DNA from: Pythium myriotylum
Lineage: Eukaryota; Oomycota; Peronosporomycetes; Pythiales; Pythiaceae
NCBI GenBank assembly: GCA_023091665.1
Contig: JALJCQ010000001.1
Location: forward strand, 1,488,001 to 1,552,000
DNA length: 64,000 bases
Direction: 5' to 3'
The translations under genes were made by a program, and so were the position numbers. The notes beneath the pieces are model-generated. The model was not told the DNA's origin. It searched no databases and saw only the letters and a program-made list of their open reading frames with translations. Below, in pieces: positions 1 to 11,618 of the stretch; positions within the stretch are counted from its first letter, which is position 1; every line of letters begins with the position of its first letter.

Positions 1-2447
1 CCACGATGAGCGTAATCTTGGGGTGTTCACTGTGCGCCAGCTCTGCATTCGCATGCTGCGGCTGTGCAAGAACCTACCATACTCACCAATCACTTGGCTC
101 TTCCTCGCGATCATTGGTGCAGCCGCTGCCGCCTACGGGTTCGTTGTTCTCCTTGCACTTGTTAATGTTACGCGATCCTCATCGAGGAGCCTGCAGGCTC
201 ATCGTTGATGCCTGGGTGCAGTACCTGTTCAAGTTGCGGCGATATATCATAAACAGCGTCGAAGTCGACTCTGTGGAAGCGTTTATTCTGTGGACACTCT
301 GGTGTGTCATCATCAGCTTGATCGCGACCAGTATCGGCTACTACTCGCCTGTCTCGGATGGTTCTGGGATTCCTCGCATGCGAGCTCTGTTCGCTGGTGT
401 CTATCAAAACCCAACTGACGTATTGTCCATGAAGACCTTCGTCGCAAAGTCCATCGGCACAGTCGTTGCGTCTGGTTCAGGTTTGTCTGTGGGGCGAGCA
501 GGTCCTTACTCACATATTGTTGCGGCACTCGCGTACCAAGTGGGTCGCCTAAATCTCTTTCGGCGTACTTACTTCGGGCCTGAACACTACAACTACTTAC
601 GTGCCGCCGTGGCATGTGGTATTACGGCGAGTTTCGGGTCCCCTCTCGGCGGATTACTTTTTAGTATCGAAGTTACCGCCAGGTTTTACGAGATCAAGTG
701 CCTTTGGGAGGGCGTCATTGCGTCGTCCGTCTGCATTTTAGTCTTCAAAATCGTGACTTTTGTGCGTCGCGACGTGCTCTTCGAGCGCACCAACTTTCAA
801 AGTTTCGACATGGACATGGATCTTTTAGCATTTGTCGTGCTTGGAGTTGTCACGGGTGTAAGTTTTATTCGATCACTGTGACAAGCGGAGCTTGACTGAC
901 ACCTGCTCATGCGCCCCACTTTGTCTTAGATTGGCGCTGGATTGTTCTGTCGTGGTGCTCAACTTCTGCGGCTCATCCAGGTGAAGATGTTCCAGAAATT
1001 TGGGCTAACCAAGCCGTCATACAAGCGACGCGTGGTCCATATTCTCTCAATCTGTCTTGCGACGGCATGTATAACGTACCCTGTGCGGATCATGCGGCTA
1101 TCGGATCGTGCACTAGTGAACGAAGTATTCCGTGACCAGGATCTAAGTCTTCCTCAGTGGAAGCAAGTGAGCAAGTTCCCACGCGTCACTTTGTTCGTGT
1201 ATATCTGCCTCAAATTCGTCACAAGCATCTTGCCGTGTGGCTCACCTCTGTCGATTGGAGTCTTCGGCCCATTGTTTACGATTGGTGCTGCGGTCGGCCG
1301 ATTATATGGCGAGACTCTTATGAAGTACTGGAACCCATCGCAGTCCCCCGCAACTTATGCTGTCGTTGGTGCGGCTTGCTTCGCAGCCTCGTCGACTGCA
1401 ACAGTCTCGACATCTGTCATCTTCTTCGAACTGACGGGGCAACTCAGTCACATGGTACCGGTTATGGTCGCCTGCATTGTATCATACTTCGTGAGTGCAA
1501 CTATAGCACCGTCCATCTACGACATCCTAGCCGAGTGGGCCAATCTCCATGCCGTGTGCTACGACATCAACGAGTATGTGATGAACCAGAAAATTGCGGA
1601 GGCCCACATGACACCCGTCAACGTCATGTTCACGAAAGAAACGACCTACAGCGATGCACTCAAGGCCCTGGTGCGTGATGACTCCCCAGATTCGTCAACG
1701 ATGTTAATGATACTAACTACAATTTAACTCGTGAACAGAGCACTTACAAGACCGAAGAATACTTCCCGATTGTCGACGACTTAGAATCCCGCCTAATCAT
1801 CGTGAGTCTCCTCATTGCTTTGCTGTAAGAAAGGTTGCGCTAACTTTTTTTTTGTTCGCAGGGAGCAATCCGTCGCTACGATCTGGAAGTTGGTATTGCG
1901 CGCTTCTTCGCGATCAACCAACAAGAAGTGAGTCTTGCTGAGTTAAAAGATACCTCGGAACATTAGCTTACTCCTCCATATTCAGATCCCGGACGACACC
2001 AACCCCAATGTGGCTGCGAAGATTCTCAAGATGGTCACGGACACGCTTCGTATTGACAAAAAACGCCAGGGCGCCGTTGTGGATGACGTATCGCTTCTCA
2101 ATTTCCAGACCAAGGATGACACGACGTCCAAGAGCCACGTACGTGAATCTAACACACCTCTGGAACTCATGTTCTCTCGACGAAAGGCCTCACACTGTGA
2201 CGATGACGAGCAGCTCCAGCTGGGCCCTCCTTTCAACCCACTGGCGTTTGCGTCTGTGCCTGTGGAGAGTTATCCCCCTCAAGTTGGTGAGGATGTCAAC
2301 CTCAACCGCGTCCACAAAATCGCCGCGATGTACATGTGGACCAAAGTTTACGTGACCAAGCAGGGCAAACTACTCGGAGAACTCAATCTCGAGACGTCGC
2401 TCAACAAAGTGCGGTTGGAGGAGGCACCCGTCCTCTTATCGCCGTAG
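1..2447 (+). CDS. CLC-type voltage-gated chloride channel/transporter, 5'-partial
   Basis: Membrane chloride channel or transporter of the CLC family, open at the left edge so the N-terminus is missing. Proposed exons: <2-138, 197-857, 930-1670, 1739-1801, 1862-1927, 1986-2447, all phase-consistent. The intron at 1671-1738 carries a perfect TACTAAC branch site (1711-1717). Family signatures are clear: GSGIP in the first selectivity loop, GRAGPYSH (492-515) where the family has GKxGPxxH, FSIEVTA after the second glycine-rich helix, and GVFGP followed by GAAVGRLYGE. The cytoplasmic tail (exons 3-6) looks like a pair of CBS domains, the second near MYMWTKVYVTKQGKLLGELN. The residue usually called the gating glutamate (E of GKEGP) is alanine here, so it is more likely a channel than a coupled H+/Cl- exchanger. 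The apparent frame break near 140-200 is explained by the 58-nt intron. Confidence 0.9.
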
Positions 2448-2635
2448 TCTGAAAACTGATATTGAGTAGCCTGCCATTTAGTTAATCTGAATACTTGCAT
2501 TTTCTATCTATCTTTCATCTCACGACTTGCCGAAGTGGGTTTAGCCGAAAATACCAATGCCCTGTCCGACCGCGTACCTTGTCACTGACCCGAGCAAATT
2601 CTCGGTACCCGCACCATTCCACCTCGTTGACGAGA

Positions 2636-4460
2636 ATGCAGCGCAACGAGATGGATGCACTCCTATCGTCCTCTGAGCCCATCGGTCTGGGGACCCCAGA
2701 GCTGTGGCAACGGCTCAGTCACGAGTTGGACGGCAAGACCACGCTGGAAAAGCCCCACGTCTCGAAAAAGGTGCTAGTCAAGGCGTTGCGTATGCAGACT
2801 GAAGCCATGAAGTTCCTCGTGGACGAGTTCGAGAGGCTGCAGTTCAAGATCGGCGAGATGGAGCGCGAGGCGAAAAACTCACAGAAGCAAGTAGAGCGCG
2901 TCAACTCCAAAGTAATCACGCTTACGGGGCAGTTTGAGGAGATGACCACCAAAGTGTTTGAGATCGAGGGCAAACAGCAACAACACGAGGAGCAGCTCAA
3001 GAGGATCGACGAAGTCGCGGCCCAGGTCCGCGCGAACCGCGAAGAGATTGCAGACGTGCAGCACCAGGTTGTGGCGTGCAACGCCAATCACTCCAACTTT
3101 GTCGACAAAGTCGACCAGGATATGGCACTGCTCAAGCAGGACCAAGAAGTCACCAAGCAGTTTGCACTCCAGCTCGAAGACCGCATGAATGCTGAGGAGA
3201 AGGAGCTATTTCTCAACTCGGACCATATCCTGCACAATCAACTATCTCTGGCAATGTGGATGGACCAGGCAGACAGGGAGTCACGAAAAAAAGACGAGGC
3301 CATCCGAGAGTTCACCGACAAGATGAACAAGCAGGCTAAGAATGTGCAGGAGATGATGCTAGAGTCACGGCGAACGCTTGACGATAACACGTGCGCGGTG
3401 GAAGACGTCCAACGGCTGCTGCTGCTCAAGGCAGATCGCACCAAAGTGGACGAAATCATTGAAGCCAAGTACGAAGAGATCTGCAACCAGCTGGATAAAG
3501 CGCTGGCCTCTGTCATAGGTGAGGAAGACGAGTTCAAGCGTGTTAGCCAAGAATTACAGCAGCTTGTGACCCATTTAAGCGAAAGTAAGGCTGACAAGAA
3601 AGACCTGCTGGAAGTGAAGGAACAGGTTCTGTACGACTCACGCGTGCGCCAGCAGGTGGAGAACTTACGCGCGTTCATCGACCTCAAGATGAACCGCGAC
3701 GACGTGTTCTCTGCACTCAAGAATAAGGCAGACAAAGACGAGATGATTGCGCTGCTCAAGTCTCTATCAGAGTCAATGAATGCGTCTGTTCAGCAAGCCC
3801 AGCGGTCGTTCAGCGAAGCTGAAAGTGCATTCCTCACCAGCAAACACGTTGCCCATGGTGGTACTGGCGGAAGCGGACTCGTTGGCCCTTCAAAGCGAGG
3901 CAACACGCTCCCAAGTATCGATCGTGAACGATGCCTTTCGTGCAACAGCGTCATTCGAGACTCGCCACATGGCGGAAATCAGAATAATATCAACAAGAAT
4001 CCTCATCCCATGGCACCTGTGTTTGGTGGAGGCTTTCAGGTGTCATCAACAACGCCAGCAATTCTGAATGGACCAAAAGTACCCAACAACAACCATCTCG
4101 AGAGAAGTAACTCGTTTAATGGGGGAGCAAATCGAACAGGAGCCGGTGGTGGTGGTGGAAGTGTCTGTACCAGTCTTGGCGAAAGCCTGAGCGAAGGGTA
4201 AGTGGATGCACAACGGCGAAGGCGATTTGGGGGAGGGGCCGCTTAACGTTTGAGTGGTTTATTGGCCATGTAGATTCTTGCTTGGTGTAGACGGGCACGT
4301 TTACCAAGGCGACCCAGACGTCCTTTCGTCGATGATCCCGGAGCGGACTCCATCGAAAGCAATCCCAACTGTGAAGCTCCCACCTGCTGCTGGTGCCCAG
4401 CGGCGAAGCGTCGTATTACACGAGGTTAGCCCTGTGTCAGACATAGACTCATCCCCATAG
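2636..4460 (+). CDS. Coiled-coil protein resembling QRICH2/DUF4795 flagellar proteins
   Basis: Predicted 582-aa protein from two exons (2636-4197, 4274-4460), start taken at the ATG giving MQRNEMDALLS; the ATG at 2651 is an alternative. Residues about 40-400 are heptad-rich coiled coil with Asp-rich spacer units of the form KADR/KADK followed by a short helix (three copies, at LLKADRTKVDE, ESKADKKDLLE and NKADKDEMIAL). A CLSC motif follows in a basic, Ser/Asn/Gly-rich tail. That order, K-A-D-K spaced coiled coil then a single CxxC, is how I remember the DUF4795 domain of QRICH2, a sperm-flagellum protein. The link is by pattern only and could be convergence of coiled coils. If right, a zoospore flagellum role is likely. 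The intron has GTAAGT at the donor and TAG at the acceptor. Confidence 0.75.
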
Positions 4461-4514
4461 TCAACTCAAAACAGTCAGGTTAGCCAAATGGAGCTCGTCA
4501 TATTCAGGACCAGC

Positions 4515-6943
4515 TTAGAACATGTTCATGTCGTCCATAAGCATATCTTCCCCTTCTAGCTTCATTGGCACTGTCAAACTGTCGTCCAGCGAATCGATTC
4601 CTTCACAATCTGCGCCGGCTGCGGCACCGACCACGCCAGACGAAGTGTCGCCTGCACTTTCATCGACGATTGAAGTTGCCAGCTGAATTGCTCGCTGGAG
4701 AGCGAAGTACGAGACCAAGGGCACAGAATGACACGCTCCACTGAGTTGTTGCATCATGACGGGGTCAACGGCAGTTGGAGGAGCAGTAGGATCAGCCTTC
4801 GTAACAACATCATCAACAGCTCTAACGGATAGTGCGAGCGTACAGTCTTCATTTGTCGTGAACTCGACAAGAAATTGCTTGTCAACACCTGGTAGGGCAT
4901 CAACCTTTAGTGTAATACGCTCCGGAGCAGCAACGTCAATCTTCACAGGCACTGCAGTGTTGAGCGATTAGCAATCACAATCTCGACTATGCTAGACATG
5001 AAGGAGCTCACCGTTGATCACGTCCTCAATCTCAGCTGCAACTCGGCGGCCAAACACGCTATTCTTCGACGCAAACGCACTCAATAGCACTGAGTGGAAG
5101 AACAAACTGTGGCCACAAATGTGGAGAACGCTCTTTAGCGTCGAAGGGGAGGCATGCGCCAACTGAGGGACAAGAGCATTTAGCAAATCATCAGTGTAAG
5201 CATCGAGGAAGGGTACGCACGGGAATCGGGAAAGCATGTAGTTGCAAGCCCCCGGAAATCTCTTTAGTGATGAGTGAGTACTCGTGTCGCATTGGTAGAC
5301 CGCCTCCACCCGGTGGAGCAACTGTACACACGCTATGGTTTCGTGCGAAGTGAAGCTGCGGAGTTATCTGTTTCCGCGATTCACCTTCTTGTCCACTCGG
5401 TGCTGGCACGGTCCAACTGACAAACTCGTTGAAGAGTTTTTCGTCGTCGTATGAAGCTGCGAGATCTCCTGATGGAAATGCAGATGCAGCCGTCGGCGCA
5501 GCTTCCGCATCAGAAGGTTTGCGCATTACTGCAAGCGCGAGCTTCCGAGCTTGAACGCCGACCATGACGAGTGGTGTGTAACCAACGACTTGGATTGCGA
5601 CTCCTTGACGCCATTCAACAAAGCTCACACTGCCGGACCACTCGCCATGTGTGAGTGGGTTTTGAGATTCGGTGTCAGTCGCTGACGTCAGTGCCTCCTC
5701 TAAACTTCCCTTCCCGCCTTCGACTCCGGACTGTTCAGTAGCTGACGCACTACCGTCATCTAGCTTAACTCGCTTTCGAGGCGGTTCAACCACCGGTAAG
5801 CAGTGAAGAGCATCCTTGAAGTGGATATCGAGGCCATCAACGGAGCGCTTGACTGTCCAGCAAGTGTGTGAGGCTGAAGCTTCACAGAATTTTGAGTACA
5901 TTTCTTCTTCGAGCTGCTCGAAGTTCACTGCATTCACCACACCACTCAGCGCCAGCCCTAGTAATCCAGAAAGAGACGAAAAGACGTACCAGTCGGGAAT
6001 TTGACGGCCAACTCGGCTCGGTTGATGAGACGGATGAGTTTGTCCTGCAGCGTCAGAAATCTGCGTTAACCATGTCGAACCCTCACAAGGTATTTAGCTA
6101 TCACGTACGGTAAAGCTAGCGCTCTCGCCAGCCGCTAGTTGCTTAAGCGCCTGGAGCAGATCCTCGTCGCGCTCGGGAAACTGGTTCGAAATCTCTGCGC
6201 CACGTACATGAGTAAGTCCATCTTCCTATCGCCTGTGGCGTGTTCAACAGACCTTTCTCAACCGTTACAAGCGAAGCTGACTCGACTGTGGCGTCACCAC
6301 CGGGCGAGAGCACGATGTCGAGCACGAATGTATCACAGTAGATCGAGAGCGATGAGTCACTGGGTTTGAGGATTTGCAATTTGACGAGCGGGCGACTGAG
6401 CCGCGTGGCGATCTTGGTGACCTCGAACATGATCTTGTAGGCGCCGACGCGGCCCTCGAGCTCGGCCACGCGCAGCCCTGCCTCGAGGTCGAGCTTGCTC
6501 ACGGACTCGGAGAGCAGTGTGCGCAGCGCGGCGACGTGGCTCTCGAAGCGCTTGGCGTCTTTGCGCAGCTGCACGAACTGCTGGTTGCGCGCGTACCATT
6601 CCTTGTGCTGCTTGAGGGTCTCAAAGAGGTAGTTGAGCCCGAAGCGCCACGAGTTCTTCTCCGACTGGATGCGCGTTTTCTGGTGGTTCACTGCGCAGAC
6701 ACACCGTCAGCTGCATAGAATTCTCAGGCCCAAGCGACGTCGACGCGTACGGTGCTGCTGGAAGGCTGCGGCGTCGTTGCGCAGCGCGTCCGGCAGCATG
6801 CCGTCGAGACACGAGCGCAGCGAGCTCGCCACCGAGTGCAAGTGCGGCGTGTTCTTCGCCGCGGGGGCAGCGCCGGGCGGCGCGGCCGTGGCCGCCAGAG
6901 CCGCCGCAGCAGCGAGCGCCGCCGTCGACGTTGGCGTCGCCAT
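4515..6943 (-). CDS. Mediator complex subunit 1 (MED1)-like protein
   Basis: Predicted 688-aa nuclear protein in seven exons: 6943-6751, 6690-6253, 6194-6109, 6044-5990, 5927-5221, 5162-5012, 4951-4515. The N-terminus is Ala-rich. Next come a helical block (HSVASSLRSCLDGMLPD and NYLFETLKQHKEWYARN), a block where the protein reads SLSIYCDTFVLDIVLSPGG, and helices ending in FPERDEDLLQALKQL. This matches the MED1 N-terminal domain layout as I know it: helices, then a SDxFYVxVxL-like strand, then a strand about the subunit's ligand-independent core, then LxxHLKxL. A nuclear-type basic patch (PPRKRVKLDD) follows. Length is typical of fungal MED1. The second intron has two possible splice pairs (donor 6252 or 6268, acceptor 6195 or 6181); the 58-nt version is preferred. 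It would bridge transcription factors and RNA polymerase II. Family assignment is moderate, the gene itself is solid. Confidence 0.7.
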
Positions 6944-7236
6944 GGGGAAGGAGAGATAGTGGCGGGAGGTGGCGCGAACAGGAAGGTGGTAGGAATGTTA
7001 CCCAAACTATCCTACAAAGGGGGCGGTTCTAGGTTCGACTTGTAGGTTGAAGTTCACGCTGATCGGCTCGCGGACTTGGTCGCTCGTAGTGCCTGGAGCA
7101 AGCCACTGTCAGCAGTGCGTGAGACTTGGGGAACAGACAAAGCTACAGACCTCGGCCAGACTAGACATAAGCAGAGGGGAGCACTTGCGACGTCAGCAAC
7201 AAAGGATCACTGCAGTCCAACTCAAGCGACAGACGC

Positions 7237-8054
7237 TTACCACTGGAATGGGTTGAAGCTCTTCACGAGCCCTGGCTCGCTCGGACACGCGATCAGCCGG
7301 GTGTGCTTTGACGGGAGCCACTTTTCGGTCATGACATCCATCGGCCCACCAAGTTTGTTGGCCACCTTTTTGGTCAGGCCCGCGAAGACTCGACATGCCG
7401 GGGAGTTGCTCAGCACCTGGGCAACAGTGGCAGCGCCAGTGCTCTCTAGAACGCCTCCTCCGCTGCAATTAAACACCATGTCGATGGGAGGAATGCCGCG
7501 CTCCGACTGGCCAACTGGGATCCAATTCGAGCCATGGCGCGTCAGTGTATGCAGCGTCACTTTCCAAGTTCGGGACTCGACGTCTGAGATTCAGCAGTGA
7601 GTGGCTAATCGGCAGAGGAGGAAACTGTCTTCCTACCGTAGTGAGAAAGGCGCTGGAAGCGCGCCCTCGTGGTCGTGAGAAAGAGCCGTTGGTCCTCTTC
7701 GCCGCGACGCGAACGGTTGAGCACAGGTTTCGACCACGTCCCCACGAGCTCTATTCGATACTCCATGGCCCGCGGCGTAGGCCGCCGCATCTCCCAAACG
7801 TATTCAAACGAGTTGTCGCCGTGGAGGATAAGATGAATCGCTCCAACGTCACAATCAGGTGATGTGATCGCGTCGGAATTATGCTGCTCAATGGACCTAT
7901 ACACACCGGGCATGAACCGATATTGGCAATCCTGGCCGACTCGATTGGGTGCTGGCTGCTTCCAATAGACGCGTGCGTCGGCGGCGCGCAGGAGAGCTTC
8001 CAGTGCAGCCTCGACTTGAGGCTTCAAGGAAGCTACGTTTAGTGGCGTCGACAT
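7237..8054 (-). CDS. Conserved hypothetical protein, 254 aa
   Basis: Two exons (8054-7637 and 7583-7237) joined by a 53-nt intron with GTAGGA donor and CTCAG acceptor; the joined frame reads through SHYDVESRTWKV. Start is the ATG giving MSTPLNVASLKPQ, and the protein ends with SNPFQW-like residues KSFNPFQW directly before TAA. No signal peptide, membrane segment or coiled coil. Regular alternation of strands (VGAIHLILHG, FEYVWEMRR, YRIELVGTW) and a helical C-terminal half suggest a compact mixed alpha/beta fold. I do not recognise the family. It is divergent from the zinc-ribbon gene with only 120 bp between start codons, so the two probably share a promoter. Confidence 0.75.
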
Positions 8055-8174
8055 GTTGGCGATTATGGCGATCTGGTATCCCAGAGATTTCTCGAAGTGG
8101 TGGCAGTTGGTGTGTTCATGCTGTTGTATTTTTGGTCTACCAGTACCAGACACCACCCACTGTAGATAGAGAGT

Positions 8175-9697
8175 ATGCCTGGAGAGCTTCCGGGCGATGA
8201 TGATCACGGCTACGCAGACGCCTACAATGAGGAGATGAGTGAAGAAGCGAGTCATTTGCCGACCAATCGAACAAGCGACGGCGAGAACGATGATGACAGC
8301 GATGTTCAAGATGACGACAAGGAGCTTGCGGAGATGTTCGCCAAACTCCAAAATATCCAGCAGTTCGAAGGCGTCGAAGTCCAACCGGTCCAGGTGAAAG
8401 AGGTGCACAGTAGATCTCAGCCTTCTATTCAGCTCGAGGTGGCTATCCCTGATCGTCACACAGCAAAGCGCAGTGCTGCAAAACCTATGTCATCACGTTC
8501 GAGCAGTCCGTCGGTTGGTTCGAGAACTGTGTCTCCTGCCGCGTCAAGCGCATTAACGGTGAAGGCCTCAGATGGTATCATAACACTCTCAAGAAAAACG
8601 CTCGCTAGCAGCGGGAGGGAAGCGCATGCAGATCTTCTCACAGGCGTGAAGAAACCCATACTCTTTCAACAGCGACTACTCCAAAATGCGAAAGAACAAC
8701 CTCATGTGCTCGAAAAGCTCACCCAGAAAGTGGTCATAGCTGGTCCATGTGAGTAAGATCGAGAAGTCTCCGTCACTTCTTGGCTGATCAATACTTTGTG
8801 CCATAGCCGCCATTGCCGTGCGAAATATAATCACTTGGATATCTTAGGACTCCGACTGACGATTTTCCATTGTGCAGAGACGTATCGAAGTGCTATCGCA
8901 GCCTAAACAAAGTGACTCCAATCACAAGTTTGCGTTGGACGATGAGAGGAAGCACTGTCGATTCCGCTTGAAGACCTCGAAGAAGAATGAAAGCAATGGC
9001 CGCGATGCTTACGAAGATGAAGATGTCAATGCGCAGAATAGAGTAAACGACTTTCTTGCTCGAATGGAGGCTACAGAAAGGAATCGTCAAAAGGTGTGAC
9101 CATGCACTTGCCAACTAATCACGCGAGGTAGTGACAGTTGAGTCGGCTCATAGAAGCTAGAGATGACTCGAGGAGAGAAGGAGCACCTCGCCAACTTGGT
9201 ACGCTGATCATTTGAACGTATGATGGTTTGAAGCTTACCGCCCTACCCTTCAGAACAAGAAGATCTGCCCCAAATGCGAGGTCACGCAGTCGTACTCCGA
9301 GTACCGCGACAAGAAGAAGCGCTGTCAAACATGTGGGTCAGAGTTCCGCGTGCCGCAGGCGTGGGGTGACATCGGGAGCGAGTTTATCAGTCGCATCTCT
9401 GAAGACTCACGGACGCGCGATGAGCGGAGGCAACAGATTCGAGCGCAAGTCGTTCTCGAGGAATCGAACAAAGGTCGCGTTGCGAAAAGTACTACACAGC
9501 AGTACTATGAGAAGTCTCTTCAGCAGCGCAGCGAGCACAAGACGTTCATTGAACGTAATTACACAGCTATGGCTGCGACCATCCACACCGCGACATCGAG
9601 CATGGCTAAAACCAAACAAGCTGAGTTGCAGTTAGAGATGCAACTTAAAGAACGGCGCTCTAAGCTCCTCGCGGCAGCTCAACCACCAATCTACTGA
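8175..9697 (+). CDS. Zinc-ribbon, coiled-coil protein with an 11-nt exon
   Basis: Predicted 414-aa soluble protein. Exons 8175-8748, 8807-8817, 8878-9093 and 9254-9697 sum to a multiple of three. The second exon is only 11 nt; without it exon 1 joins exon 3 to create an immediate TAG. The N-terminal half is acidic and Ser-rich, including SSSPSVGSRTVSPAAS, a likely phosphorylated linker. The C-terminal exon carries a four-cysteine zinc ribbon (CPKC, 15 residues, CQTCG) followed by FRVPQAWGDI and a long charged helix rich in Glu, Arg and Gln up to the end. The 160-nt last intron is longer than its neighbours. Function unknown; a basal body or flagellar role would fit proteins of this shape, but nothing here proves it. 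Confidence 0.78.
8807..8817 (+). other. 11-nt micro-exon of the zinc-ribbon gene
   Basis: The bases CCGCCATTGCC sit between a 58-nt intron (8749-8806, GTGAGT to CATAG) and a 60-nt intron (8818-8877, GTGCGA to TGCAG). Including them keeps the frame (Ser-Ala-Ile-Ala); skipping them gives a stop codon at the junction. Intron retention also gives an early stop. Confidence 0.65.
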
Positions 9698-9742
9698 TGC
9701 AAATTGCGAACATGCAGCTTTCGATCAATTATCATCAAACTA

Positions 9743-11459
9743 TTATAGTCTCATTTTTCCAATGGAAACTGGGCCATCTTGCAATGCAGACAATTGATCA
9801 CTGCTTTCATTAGTAGACGTGGGTGCTCTTGGCAACTTAGGAGACCGAGAAGCAGGAACGGGGCTCGTTTTGTCTTTACGGAGACGGAACTTTTGGCCAT
9901 ACGAGTCGCATAACTTCACACGTAACCAATTTAAGCCACGTGCGTGTTAAGCGATTCACCAGGTAGGAAACATGGCTTACCGACACTGTAGCCTTGCTTG
10001 TAAAACTATCAGTGGGGCGGATTGGCACAGGCGATTTCTTCCATGAAGGTTTCTTCTTTTGGTGCGATCTCACTTTGCTTGAAGGTGGCTGCATAGATTC
10101 GTCGACCACACTGGTAGCAACCGATTCCCTTTGGCGTACACTCATCAGCTGATTTTCTTGGTCTGCCTTCATTTCTACCTCCTCTCGAGTTCCACTCTCG
10201 TGATCTACGTTGTCGGCGAGGTGATCCTCAGGGATTGTTGGCGTTGGTTGAACGTTCAGGGATCCAAACCCCTCACAGTCAACTAGGCGAAGCTCTTCAG
10301 ATTCTTTGTGAGCTCTAGACACATCTACGTGAGGATCCCCAGCAACAAGTCTTCTGGTGGGTTGCCCTTTTGCCACTAAATCCTGCTCCCTTTTCTTCGC
10401 TTTGAACTCGTTTAATCCTTTTTCGTAAAATTCTCGATCCATGCTTCGAACAGACACAAGAAACTAGTCAGCACAAGTTGCCACACAGCGTAAGATGGAA
10501 CATATCGAGAAGCGTTCAACTGCATACCGTTGCTGGTCTTCTGCGAGCTGTCGCTGCCTCTTCACTCTTTCCGCTGTCTCCTTTCGTCGCAGTTTCTCTT
10601 GTCGATTCCGGTCGCGCTCAATGACCGTTTGGTCAACCTGATGCTCCGGGCCGTCCAGCAGAGCTTGATCTGTGACATCAGCTTCAATTTTCGTCTGGAT
10701 TTCGTGCCTAGCTTCCTGAAGTCGCTGTACTGTCTGGTAATGAAAGCTCTTTTTCTTGTTCAAAGTATCGTTGTGTGTTTTAGCGCATGTTTGCTCTGGT
10801 ACTTGCGGCGGCACATTCTGCACTTTTCGAAGATGAATTCGCTCTTGAGCGCGTCTTCGGTTAGCCTCGTATTCCGCCTGGGTTTCGTTTCTCAGTTCAT
10901 TCGTACACGTTTCAGAATCCGTTCCTCGCTGTAGATTCGAAGTTGGAGCATTCAGAGCTGTCTTCCTGAAGACTCTAGCCTTGGCTCTTTCTTGAGCATG
11001 GCGGATTTTTTCGATCTCTCGTTGTTTTCTCCATTCCTCGCTGGCGTTGATTTGCGGTAGTCCGAGTCCACTCTCTTCTTGATTGTTTCCCGTATTCTTG
11101 GTGTTAGGAGTCTTTGTTTTGGTGACCCGCTTTTGCTCCAGGAGTGGCGGGAGGATTGGTGGAGTGGGCTGTGGCAACGCCAGTTCCCCTTTCCCTCTCT
11201 TGCAAGATTTGAGGCGGCTTGTCTGTTTTGATCGCGCATCTGTGCCCCTGCGGTCGCCTTCGTCTCTCGTTGATGGGCGAGACGCGCTTGAGCTCGGATG
11301 CCGTTCAGCAATCTTGTGGACCGATTGGAGCATGGGCAGCGCGATCTCGTTGGCGGCCTGGCACAGCAGCCTCGCTCTCGCCAGCAAATCCGCGCCCAAG
11401 TCGTCGTCTCCTCCTCCGTCATCCTCTTGCGGCTCTTCCGGTGCTGGCATGTCCAACAT
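9743..11459 (-). CDS. Basic coiled-coil protein of unknown function, 521 aa
   Basis: Three exons (11459-10528, 10443-9981, 9913-9743) with strong donors GTATGC and GTAAGC. The N-terminus is acidic (EEPQEDDGGGDDD). A helix rich in Ala and Leu follows, then a Pro/Lys-rich linker, then long single-helix or coiled-coil stretches dominated by Arg, Glu and Gln (EEWRKQREIEKIRHAQERA; RNRQEKLRRKETAERVKRQR). The tail is basic and Ser/Pro-rich. No membrane segment. Composition resembles centrosomal or ciliary scaffold proteins, but I do not recognise a family. It lies 160 bp from VMP1 in divergent orientation. If the last intron were retained the protein would end about 44 codons into it; the spliced version adds a tail with RSPKLPRAPTS. 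Confidence 0.72.
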
Positions 11460-11618
11460 GGCTTCACTTTCACGTCCCGACTGAAGAGCTAGGTGCGATC
11501 GGTTTCATGGGGGAGGTTCTTATGTTCGCACTGCCCTCAATGACCCCCCTCCGTTAAGTTCGGCCTACGTGGCCTTCCTCGCATCTCCTCCCAGTTGTTC
11601 TCCCGCGGCGAAGGAACG

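Noticed and set aside
139..196. Apparent frameshift in the CLC gene
   Set aside because: A 58-nt intron with consensus GT and CTGCAG ends restores the frame and joins a hydrophobic helix smoothly; no pseudogene is needed.
5163..5220. Apparent frameshift in the MED1-like gene
   Set aside because: A 58-nt intron with GTGCGT donor and CTCAG acceptor restores the frame.
7047..7236. Possible third exon of the 254-aa unknown protein (a frame ending VREPISVNFNL)
   Set aside because: The second exon already ends at an in-frame TAA directly after FQW. Adding the third exon needs a 180-nt intron with a poor acceptor.
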